A DNA stretch of 64,000 bases, from contig NC_063159.1 in NCBI RefSeq assembly GCF_020921035.1, forward strand, positions 8,596,501 to 8,660,500. Direction: 5' to 3'. The notes beneath the pieces are model-generated. The model was not told the DNA's origin. It searched no databases and saw only the letters and a list, made by a program, of their open reading frames with translations. This stretch comes from Rhodamnia argentea (taxonomy: Eukaryota; Streptophyta; Magnoliopsida; Myrtales; Myrtaceae). Shown piece after piece: positions 11,409 through 21,517 of this stretch (position 1 is its first letter; each line of letters starts with the position of its first letter). Made by a program: the position numbers and the translations under genes.

Positions 11409-11935
11409 CTCTCTGCTTCAACTTCACCAGCGTTAACACATAGCACATATCAATTCCTCCAATCCAAAACTACGTCAAACGCAGACAAAAGAAAATAACA
11501 ACACTTCTACTGTATATAACGCTCTATTTTGTTCAACAAAACTAAAGAAATAACAACATTTCAACATACTCCTCAGAACTATTATTCTCTTGCTGTGTGA
11601 AAGTTCTTATGCAGACTTCACACAGAGTTAATGGTTTGTGATGGCGCCACTAGTATTATCACATTACTAGCAGATATAAAACAAGAAAATATAGTTAAAT
11701 GCTATAATTTTTGCTTTCAATGCCTAGACATTTTGCTAATTGATTTATCCCTTGAGAATGAGTTTTCATTTACACATAATGGGATTGAAATTTACGTGAT
11801 CTAAATTTTTTGAAATCGACCTAATTAAGATAACGACAATAGCAAGCAGAAGTGATTTCCTGAAGTTAACCTCATATCATATTTGGTCACCAAGGACAAT
11901 TTTGATAAAACTCATAGGCAACAAAAGCATCAAGG

Positions 11936-11961
11936 TACACTTACCTTAAAAAAAAAAAAAA
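11936..11961 (+). mobile_element. Micro-insertion with poly(A) tail, unit 2 only
   Basis: TACACTTACCTT followed by a run of A is flanked by AAAAGCATCAAGG (11923-11935) and AAAGCATCAGGG (11962-11973). Unit 1 has one uninterrupted target near 2815. The ACTTACCTT-A(n) end matches the retroposon at 2061-2383 (minus strand), so this appears to be the last few bases of the same element family. Confidence 0.7.
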
Positions 11962-12416
11962 AAAAGCATCAGGGTTTGGATGAAATCTGTCCATGAGATT
12001 GATTAAATAGTCATGGATTTAGATTATGCGGTCGGAAGATGAATTAACTGCATTTTTCTTACTATTGATCATCATGACCAAAATGTTGTTCAAGATCTGT
12101 ATTATGGTTCAAAGTGACGAACCTTAAATATAAGGTCAAACGAAAATGTTAAAATAAACTTTAAAAAGCATCGAAGCAAAAACAGCCCATCATGCTTCTT
12201 AGAGCTTATAGACAAACAAAATACCACATAAAAAAGAAAGAAATGTGAATATACGTACTTTATCCGCCGACGATTCGAGAAGCACCAGCCAGAAGTAAAT
12301 CTTGTTTAAAATCAACCTACAAAAAATGGTCATTTAAAAAAAAAAAATGATATATACATGTAAACGCTCACTTATAAAGATAAAGGGAAATCAAATAATC
12401 GTAGAGTTGTTAGATA

Positions 12417-12690
12417 GCAGAATAAAAGATGCATCCAATATTATTTAGGAATCTGCTAGCCTGACAGTCTTGATAGTTATTTCTGACCATACGATGTTTC
12501 CATCAACGAGTGCTTTATGCAAAACACACAGCGATAGTATGCGGATCTATAATTGAGATTGTATCGCTCCCGACAATCTTGTCGGGGAAGCACTTCCCTA
12601 TTATCTAATATGCTTGAGAATAAAAAACAACTATGGTCACATCATTGCATTGATTGAATGAAATAAATCCCAGAAATTGAACTTACACAT
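12417..12690. other. ~275-base segment present only in unit 2
   Basis: Unit 1 reads straight through from GAGTTGTTAGATA to TGTGATTGTCTGG near 3265, while unit 2 carries about 275 extra bases at that point. There are no terminal repeats and no clear target duplication, so a deletion in unit 1 is at least as likely as an insertion here. Confidence 0.6.
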
Positions 12691-14462
12691 ATGATTGTCT
12701 CGACTATCCGATATAAAAATTGAATTTAAAACATCCAAATAATATGGTTACATGTAAAGTACTCCATGCCCTCCCGGATGTAGAGATCTATTAGATTGTG
12801 TCCTTAGGCATCGCAATGTAATCATATACACTTGAAATTGATACTTCGAATATAATCTTTCGGTCAAAATTTGTAAAATACAAAAGAAAAAAAAAGGAGC
12901 AAAACTGATGCTTGGAAAAAGAGAGAGCATGATATTTCCATCCATCAATACCCTTATGAAAATATGCGCAAAAGAGTTAAAAAAAAAAAAAAACCACTTG
13001 AAGAAATATGCTTGATCCATCAAACAAATCTGAGAATCTGAGATTTGAGAGGTCGATGTACTATATGTGACACTCGAATTCTTCTTCACATTTGATGTCA
13101 TCTAACACTAGAAAAAAAAAAACGGTGTGACGGGGGAAATGGAACAAGAGAGCACATCAAAATGTTGATGTAACAAAGATAGATTAAGACAAAGGGATGA
13201 GAAGATACCGAAATGAAGACAAACTTGAAGAAGACAAGTCTGCAGTGTAGAACTCTCCCTATTTATATTTGATTTCCTCCTCCTGCCTAATCGAGTAAAT
13301 TCAAACTTACCATATTGGACAAATTTCTCATTTTTGACATCTCTTTTTAGTTGCTGAGAAACCCTAATTCTAATTGTACTTTTGACATCTCATTTTGTTG
13401 AATTAGAATTCTTTTCTTGGTCTTCTGTTTTCCATCTCCCTCACGTTTTGATCTTGGTAGATGTTAATTTTTCCAAAGATCTTCTAATGTTTGCTCCCTG
13501 TAAACAGAAACTATTTCGTTATCCCGCTTTGACATCATGAAGCTCTGGTATCTAGAACGAGATTTTGACGTTAAATATGTACTTGTTCTCATATTGGTAA
13601 GTGATATATCTAAGTTCGTTAGTTCAATTTCTGAAAAGTTCAATTGACTAATCTACTTGCTTACCGATTGACCGTACACTATTTACCGTAAATCATTAAT
13701 TTATTGCCTAATTTTTTGGACCTTTTTCTCGTTGGAAGACGGTTAGCGGTTATTATTTATTTTTAGTATATGAACCCGACATTGTGTCATCAACGACATA
13801 AGATATCATGTCGTTTATAGTGATCAATCCAAATTTCAACTTAGACACAAAAAAAACTTGATAAGATATCACTTACTAGATGAAGATGTGACTCTCCTTC
13901 GTTTAGTAAAAGCACAAGAAAAGCTTTCAGAAATACAATGATCGTCAAAGGTTCATTTGAAGATGCTAATGTGTCCTATGCTCCGTTTCGCTTATTCTTG
14001 ATAGGTATACTTTGGGAACAACTTGCTCACTCGCACCTACACACGTATCCAGCAATGCACCTCCTAGCATATCTTCTTGCTGTATCCTATGTACTTACCC
14101 AAATTATCTATAAACTTATCCAATGATTAATTGTTTGACTAATTAAGTGCTAGCCCAATCTGGTCAATTTTTTTACATCAAGGCCAATTGGGTAGGTTTG
14201 AATTTGCTGTATCCTATAGAGTTACCAAATTATCTATCAAACTTATCTGCTTATTAATTTGTTGACTAAATAAGAGTTAACCCAATCTGGCCATTAACTA
14301 TTTTTAGGGCACTCGAATTCTATTTTGAACTTTCCTTTTGTTGTCATTTATTTGATATTATTGCATTAGAATCCTTTCCTATTGAATGAAGGAAATGATT
14401 ATTTCGACATTGCATATCCAATATTGCAGTAAGTTACGGCTAGTAACTGAAGTAAGGTCATA

Positions 14463-14481
14463 ATTCGACCAAAAAAAAAAA
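14463..14481 (+). mobile_element. Micro-insertion with poly(A) tail, unit 2 only
   Basis: ATTCGACC followed by A residues is flanked by AACTGAAGTAAGGTCAT (from 14445) and AACTGAAGTAAGCTCAT (from 14482). Unit 1 (near 5085) has a single target. The long target duplication and poly(A) tail indicate target-primed reverse transcription with extreme truncation. Confidence 0.7.
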
Positions 14482-15038
14482 AACTGAAGTAAGCTCATAA
14501 ATGATAAATATCTAGTAGTAGCTTAAATATTAACAAACAAAACAGGATGTGTAAGAAACGAGAATGAGAAAGGTATGTGCATCTGAATTTTTCAAACCTA
14601 AGAAACTAAGAATATGACTTATCTTGCCCAAAAACTGATAAAAGTGATAAGAAGATTATTATATCCATATGCGTATATTAATCGTGTTGTGGATATGAAA
14701 GCATAAATTTTAATCAAATGGTGAATCGAAGGACAAAAATAATTACCATTTAGTATTTGTATTAGAACTATTTATGAAATTAAATCAATACACAAGGAGT
14801 GTACGTACTCTTCCCAAACAGAAGCACAGAAATAGTGCTAAAGACGGAGAACCCCATATTTTTAACCATAGTACATATGAGTAACTCATAAAAGTTAACA
14901 AAACTGACAAAAAAAAAAAAGTTAACGAAAAGAGCAAGTAATCCTACAAATTCAGTATTTGCTCAGAATTGCAATGAACCAGTCATATCATTTATTGAAG
15001 TATTGTCCACATTGCTTAATAAAGGGTCCACTAAGTTG

Positions 15039-15485
15039 TGACTAGCAGTATCACTTAGAGGGGGTGAATAAGGAATTTTAAAGAACTTGATAAATCAATG
15101 CGAAATTTAAACTTGAGTCTGAGCAGAAACGGTGATCAAATTCAGTTTGTGCACTAAATATTATCAATGATAATGTATGAGAGTTAAGGGATAGAGATTA
15201 TTGCGCATAAAATTTACAGTGATTTCGCTAAGATCAAGCCTACATTCACTCTCCACACTCATAGCTTACCGGCTGAATTTCACTAGTCAATCGATCAAAG
15301 GTTACAATGAAGTGATAGTACTCAAGTTAATAGATCACACTAGCTCGCACTCAATCACTGTAACATAGCCTCTCAAGGATTACAGTTTACATACTCAAGT
15401 TGTCCCACATCACTTAATTATGGGTCCTATTCAAGTAGCCTCTCTTAACCTATCAGTTTGAGCTTTTGGGATAGACTTTCTAACA
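15039..15485 (-). mobile_element. LTR-like fossil, unit 2 copy
   Basis: Partner of 5690-6160. The minus strand starts TGTTAGAAAGTCTATCCC and ends near CACCCCCTCTAAGTGATAC, typical of Copia-type LTRs. No internal region is present and no matching target duplication was found. It predates the tandem duplication. Confidence 0.5.
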
Positions 15486-15532
15486 CCATCATCATGTCCT
15501 AACAGCTCCTAAGCAAGTGATCTTAACAGAAC

Positions 15533-16389
15533 TTCCAATAGTTATTATAGTTAAAGCAAGCAACATATGTCAGCATTGGTTTGCCTGTGCTCGGCCCTTG
15601 TCTACATCTGGTAGTAAGTGCATTTTCTCTCGTCGCATCGGCCACACTTGAATGGATTAGTCGTGGCTTTCAATGCGGCTCTTAGATCATACTTCGACAA
15701 AGCTTTCTCCTTTATCTGTTGATTTTGAAGTTGCCACTCATCGCTTGGCATTTCTTCCCTGGTCATGATTAGGAGCCTCCCCAGCTTGACATGGCCAAGA
15801 AGAACTTTTCTCTTGCAATCTGGGTTGTTGGGATCCATAACGTTGAACATTATGGACCTGTACTTCGCCTTGTGGGTACCATTCATGCAACCCCAAATCT
15901 GGAACATTGTTGACTTAATTGAAACAGCAATGCTACATGAGTCGCTTGCATGCTTTTCGTCGTTGTTGGCTCCACCAGAAACAGTGGACAAAGCCTCAAA
16001 GAGAAGTTCTCGTGCTCTGTCCCTCATCGGGTCATTGCATTTAGTCACAGAAACAGACAACGGGTGAGCAAGATTAGGAGACGACATGTTCGCGTGACAA
16101 TTGGCCTTCTCTTCAGTAATACCAACATCCGACCTTGACATCTTCTGTGGATCAGGAGTACTGTCTGGATCGGTTTTCCTTATCTTTGCTTCAGACCAGA
16201 AAGAGGAGGATTTTTTTTTACCTTATTCTCCCTGGCTTTTGCACACTCATTGTGGTCACCACTACCATTCTTCTTGCATCCCTTTGATTCTTCCATTATA
16301 ATATGCTTCCATAGCTGAATCAAGTGGGATGCAAAAGCTTGCATCTTCTTCCTCGGATGTTTTGTAAGGCGTCTAAGACCTTTTCCAAC
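15533..16389 (-). pseudogene. TFIIS-like pseudogene, copy b2 (unit 2)
   Basis: Exon 2 homology runs from GKGLRRLTKHPRKK (near 16385) to the ribbon end WKFC-stop at 15533. The linker frame breaks near a T-run at about 16210; from about 16141 a frame again runs through the central domain (RELLFEALSTVSG, YRSIMFNVMDPNN, REEMPSDEWQ) and the first zinc-ribbon pair (FKCGRCDERKCTYYQM), then stops at TAG where TFIIS has CAG or CAA (Gln). The acceptor before exon 2 reads CG, not AG. No exon 1 was found upstream. The last CxxC is again C-x2-Y (CFNY). Confidence 0.85.
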
Positions 16390-17929
16390 CGAAGAATTTC
16401 CTACCATGTAAGAATAGAGAAGAGTGAGTGAGGCAAGTAAGCACAGAGCAAAGGCATATGCATATTAGAGCAGACATAGTAACTGTGCATTAGGATATGA
16501 TGAAGGACTGCTTCCATTTGAATACTGATATGTAGGTGATAAAACTTCAGGAACTGGATCATAGCAAGCCTTGGTAATCTATCTGCTGAATAGAGTTGGT
16601 GCAAGATAATTTTCATACTGTTAAGGCCTAATTTTTTTAAAATATATGCCGAATAACTCATCCAATTAAGGCTGTGCAATAGGATCGGTTCTACCTGGAA
16701 ACTAGACAGGACCGCACTGAAAACCGGTGTGGTTTTAGTTTCCCATTGGAACCGGTCCGGTTTTCAGTTCCAAATGACGAACCACTCAAGAACCAGACTA
16801 ACTGGACCGAATTTGAAACCAATGTCATAAAGTTTTAAAATCTTAGTTTTTGTCTCACATCTTTTTTCATCGAGAATTTCAATACCCTCGTTCTCTAGTG
16901 ATGAAAATTTTTGGAACGGGACCTAATAGCTTTCGAAGGACCTAATTACAGCATGCGAAAGCGATATGAACGGGGAGACAAGAACTTGGCTTACCCAACG
17001 AGGAAGCGAAGATTGACGGCAAGCACAAGAAACTTACGTAGTTTCTCCCTTGTGCTTCCTTCTTCTACGTACGAGGTCGGCTCTAGTAGTTCGGACCCTA
17101 ATCACCTTATCGGGTTCCATCGGAGAACTCGATTAGGCTACATGGCAACAGATCGTTAACTCCCACCAATCGATTGTTGCTGTGGGCCGCTGAAGGAGAA
17201 TGTATGAGGTATCTCTTCTGGAAAATGTAATATTATTGAAGATTTATGCGTTTATCGTGTTGTGTCATATGAGCGGCTATGTCGTATTTATAGTACTAGA
17301 AACCTCAAGAAAATCTTTGCATATTCTCAACTTGTTTCCTTAATTAATTACGATAATCTCATTGGCAATTTTAGTCGATATATTTCCATGAAAGCAGTGT
17401 TTGAGATTAGAGCTTTAAATCGAGACGGATTCTTAGTACCAATTATTTGATGTATTCCCATATCCCTCGTGCTCTTCATGCATCGTATCAAACTTTTGAT
17501 TTTCCTTTCTATCCTTGATAGGAAAGATATTTTACCATATACTCTCTTCTGCCCATTCTAGATAGGTCTACTTTGGAAACAACTTGCCCACACACGAGTC
17601 CACCAATACAACTCATGACATATCTTTGTGCATTCATTTCTCTAAATCAAGGCTAATTGGGTAAGTTTAAAACTGCTGTATTAAATACGTTGACCAAATT
17701 GTTAATCAATTTTTGTGGTAATATATTAATTATTTGACTAATTAAGAGCTAGCCCATTAACAACTATGTTGATGGCACTTGAATTCCATTCTTGAATTTT
17801 CTTTTTGTTGTCAATTATTTGATTCTATTTGCATTAGGATTTTCCCTTTTATGGCCTCTTCCATCCCATTGGGTTCTAATTGCATTCGTTTGGTAATATA
17901 TTTTTCCACAACAATAAAGTTATTAATAG
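16390..17929. other. Unit 2 right half, no gene recognised
   Basis: Partner of 7167-8540. It includes a GGTTC-rich patch at 16680-16830, the possible old untranslated region at 16910-17160, and the inverted 77-349 block at about 17270-17530. Confidence 0.4.
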
Positions 17930-18500
17930 AGAAAATTGGCCCTGGGGTGGGTAGGTTCAAGATATGAAGCCTGAAAAGGGTCAGTTCTTAGTGTTTGGAA
18001 ATGGGAACAAACCTGGGTAATCCGAGAACCGGCTTGGAACCGAACGATCCGGTTTCGGGGTCAACCTAAGAACCGAACAAGCCAGTACCAGGATCAACCT
18101 AGGAACCGACCAACCTTTTTCTTTCCTTTTTTTCTTTGCTTCATTTTATTATATGTACAATGTGTCATTAATAAATATATTTCTTTCTGGTTAAGGATGA
18201 TATGTCAAACGTATTCAATTTCAACTAATATTTATTTTGTTGTATTTAAAAGAGTAAAAGACTTTGCTTTTAGGTTCTAGTTTCAAAATCGGTTTAGTTC
18301 CCGACTCTACCTTGAAAATGGCCTTGTAGATTCTAGGTTCCATGAAACTGATTAATTCAGGGTATAAAACCATGAAATGAATCGGTTAAGGCCACTTCTC
18401 AGTTTTTGGAATTGAGAACAGGACCAATTTCCTTGTGAACGGGCCTTGAACTATCTGGGTTAGGCCGGTTCTCAAGTTGAATCGGCGTGGCTGCTCACCC
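17930..18500. mobile_element. GGTTC/GAACC-rich hAT-like element, unit 2 copy
   Basis: Partner of 8541-9081, with repeated GGAACCGA/GAACCGGC words and the GGCTGCTCACCCCTAG right end. Confidence 0.45.
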
Positions 18501-18545
18501 CTAGTAATTAGATGGGAAAATTCCTCTAGAAAGCCTAAACTTTCT

Positions 18546-19440
18546 CCGGTGTCGTACCAAAACCGCTAACTTGTGTCGGTGATTCAAAAATACCTTCTGT
18601 CAGAGTTTCGTCCAAGACGACGGTTGAAAGTTTGATGTAGCGGCTTTTGTGGACAATGGCAAGCAAACAGAGCTGACTTGGATTTGATGTGACTTTTGTC
18701 TAGTCAAACCACAAAGCTTAAACTTTGCTCATCATGACAGAGATATCCCAAACTTGTACTAGTAACCGAAAAACACATTTTATCACAATTCCATTGAAGA
18801 TGACAGTTAAATATCTGTCGCGATGCCTTGCATGGACAACAATAGGCAAACGAAGTGGACATCAATATGACATGCACAAGCAGATTGCTACGTTGGACGT
18901 CAAAGTACAAGTGTCCTCCTATTATTATTATGGTGGGTAAAATTTTGAGTGAGAGAGAGAGATTTGGAGATTACGACCACAGCAGCTGGAGCTACTCCGA
19001 CCTCCCGGCTGCTTGAGCTTTGTCGACCTCGTGGCCTTGGCAGCCGGAGCTCTTTTGAGCTTGTGACTGTGGCCACTCGAGCTTCGTCAAACTTGTTGCC
19101 ACGGTGGCAGAAGCTTTTTCGATCTCGCGGCCATGATCGATCAACCTTCTTTGTGCTCGGGCTATATCGGCCATGGCCACTTGAGTTTCGACGAGCTCAG
19201 CAAGGGTTATTGGAGTTTCTTCAAGCTAGTAACCATGACAACTCCAGCTTCTTCGAGCTCTGCCATCTCAACCATGGCTGTTCAACCTTCGAACAGCAGG
19301 ACCATGGCATCGGGTTGTCTCTCCCTTCTGATTGCCCACCCGGGGGCATTCCAGTTGCCCTAGACCTTTGCTGAAGCAATGACTTGATTGGCATCGGATC
19401 GTCGCCTGAGCTTACAGGACCGTCGTATGGCATTTTAAGA
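18546..19440. repeat. Low-complexity GAGCTTCGTC-type repeat
   Basis: Starting about 18950 after a GA run, the sequence repeats words such as CGAGCTTCGTCAA, AGCCGGAGCTC and CACGGTGGCAG. The same kind of sequence occurs at 23190-23430 inside a terminal-inverted-repeat element in the PARG gene. Long frames here (up to 141 codons) come from the biased composition and look non-coding. Confidence 0.5.
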
Positions 19441-19699
19441 TGGTGCAGTACTCGGTCATCAAGAAAAAGTGATGGAGTTTCGATGTTTCAACTGGAGTCG
19501 AAACCCATATTACATCCCGGATATGATAAAATAGGATGAATTGATATGGTATTTTGCAAGCACATATCACATCCTGGAAGCGACAAAATAAACATTTTGT
19601 TCTTTCTTCAACAATTACTAATCTCTAGTAAACCTCTCAATAGGATTCGAATCTAGATGCACTCTGCAACAATGTTCTGCACGATTAATGCATGGTCCC

Positions 19700-19960
19700 T
19701 CGGATTAATTGCATTCGGAGTCAATCGTTCCAAGCCAGACACTTCCTTGCAGATTCCTATTACAGACGGCCTTCTCAGTAACACCAACATCTGACCTTGA
19801 CATTCTTCTCAGAACCCGGAGTGTCGTTTGGTTTTTCCTTACCTTTGTTGCACGTAAAAATCCGCGCGTCTTCTTCTCTATTTTTTTTTTTTTTTTCCTT
19901 CTCTTTTAACGATTTGCCTTCCTAATACATAGGATGTTTTGTAAGGCGTCCGCCTATGCT
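19700..19960 (-). pseudogene. TFIIS-like fragment, copy c (third unit remnant)
   Basis: On the plus strand, CCTTCTCAGTAACACC, CATCTGACCTTGACAT and TAGGATGTTTTGTAAGGCGT match the linker and the start of exon 2 of the TFIIS-like copies, nearest to b2. The central domain and zinc ribbon are missing. It is a relic. Confidence 0.7.
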
Positions 19961-20439
19961 CAACAGACTAGATGTAGCTCCTTATTTATGTTTATATAAA
20001 AGTGAATATATTAAGTGAAATCATTTTCTACTATTACCAGAAAATATGCTTTTCCTGAAAATGTTTTTTTTTTCCGCTGTGCATGCTTTTCTATGAGACC
20101 AATATTAGTAAAAGAAAATGGCATAAATGATCCATGAACTTTAATATAATATGCATTATGATCCATCAACTTCAGCCAATACGCAATGTGGTCTCTAAAC
20201 TTTTTGTACATGTTCAATTTAATCCATGAGCTATATGAAATTGTTCGATGTTGTCCCCGATCTTGGATTAATAGAATGACTACCTTGAACACTTTTATAT
20301 AGTTGAGGGACTACATTGAACTTGTACAAAAAGTTCAAAGACCACATTGAACATTAGGCTATAGTTTAGGGACCACATTGCACAATGGGCTAAAGTTTAG
20401 GGACAATTAATGTTATTATCCCTATTAGTATTGATTGAC

Positions 20440-20838
20440 CTACACTAGTTAGCGCTATATTTCTTTCATTTATGGTCTACTTAACTATATCTTTTTCTCT
20501 TTGGCAAAAATTATCGGTTACTTGGTTTCTTAATTTGAACTTGCTCGTTATTGTAAAGTAGATGAAGCCCATCCTTGTTTTATCAGCGACATAAGATATC
20601 ATTAGTGATTAATCCAAATTTCAACTTAGGCACCAAAAGAAAATTGTAATTAGACTATGATAAGATAAGGCTTTCTGATTATTGATTAAAGATGTAACTC
20701 CCCTTCATTTTGCCAAAGAATAAGAAAAATTCTGAAGAAAATCCGACAAAAAGAAATTGTCGAAGAAAAGAAAATTACAAGGATTTAAAAATACCGTAGC
20801 CATTTGACCACTTCGTGGGAAATACACAAAGGACATTT
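20440..20838 (+). repeat. Remnant of the duplicated unit's spacer (third unit)
   Basis: ATCAGCGACATAAGATATCA and CTTCGTGGGAAATACA match 4390-4590 of unit 1 and 13790-13900 of unit 2. The match resumes at about 21335-21430 (AAGGCTAATTGGGTAA) after the element at 20839-21318, so a partial third unit once extended to just upstream of PARG. Confidence 0.65.
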
Positions 20839-21318
20839 TGGCAATGTTTGGTTCAAGATTGAAAATGAGCATTGGGACTCTAAAGTCCCTCGGCCAAATG
20901 CAAATGGCATTTGGCTACATTTTTTAACTCACTTTTGGGGAGATGCAATTGCATCTCAAATATTTTTCAAAGTCCTTTAGCCCAAAGTACATATGCTCAA
21001 AGAGGTACTTTGAGTTAAAGGACTTTTACAAAATGTAACTATTTTTTTTTTTATTTTAACTTTGTCACATTCACTTGCCGCCACCCCCCGCCCGGCAGCC
21101 CCCTCCTCCCCGCCCTCGCTGTTGCTAGCCAATTGCCGCCGGCCCGCCGCCTCCCGCAAGCCCCCGCCGCCGCTTGCCCACCACCCCCCCGGGCGCTCGC
21201 CCGCCGGCTATCATTGCCGACCGCCGCTTTTTTTTAAAAAGTAAAAATACTTTATAAAGTTCATTTTTCACCGAACAATATTTACGTCAAAGTTGTTTTT
21301 CAAATATGTACCAAACAC
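20839..21318. mobile_element. MITE with TTTGGT-type ends and a GC-rich core
   Basis: The left end GGCAATGTTTGGTTCAAG and the reverse complement of the right end, TAGTGTTTGGTACATA, form imperfect terminal inverted repeats of hAT-like style. The core (21070-21225) is very GC-rich (CCGCC, CCCGC words), unlike its surroundings. It splits the third-unit remnant and ends about 200 bases before the PARG start codon. Confidence 0.6.
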
Positions 21319-21517
21319 TACTTGTATTTTGAAAAATGTCTATTTTAGATAGGCCTTGGAAACAACTCGCATTCATTCTTCTTCATGAAGGCTAATTGGG
21401 TAATTTCATGCTTGCTGTATGAAATTCATTTTCCAAGTCCTATTTTACTTGATATAACAGAGCGAAATTGACTGCCACTTCTCGATCTTCATCGTCGGTC
21501 AGAGAGAAAGATTTCCG

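Larger units (their letters stand above)
11409..15030. other. AT-rich spacer of unit 2, no gene seen
   Basis: The stretch is colinear with 1941-5680 of unit 1 apart from the insertions listed separately. Frames of up to about 117 codons occur but are not conserved in unit 1. Confidence 0.6.
9457..18545. repeat. Unit 2 of the ~9.1 kb tandem duplication
   Basis: Direct repeat of 1-9120 (see that entry). Differences include absence of the 320-base retroposon and of the solo LTR, presence of two private poly(A)-tailed micro-insertions, and an extra 275 bases at about 12417-12690. Confidence 0.9.

Noticed and set aside
14891-14931. Fifth poly(A) micro-insertion (CTGAC plus A run between AAAGTTAAC copies)
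   Set aside because: Unit 1 has a similar A-rich insertion near 5580-5600, so the site may be an older shared event altered by slippage; no clean empty site.
18949-19374. 141-codon frame on the plus strand
   Set aside because: Arises from the GAGCTTCGTC-type repeat composition; no domain, and similar sequence in PARG intron 3 is clearly non-coding.
21062-21244. Pro-rich frame upstream of PARG, a possible extra exon
   Set aside because: It lies wholly within the GC-rich core of a MITE and has no splice link to PARG.
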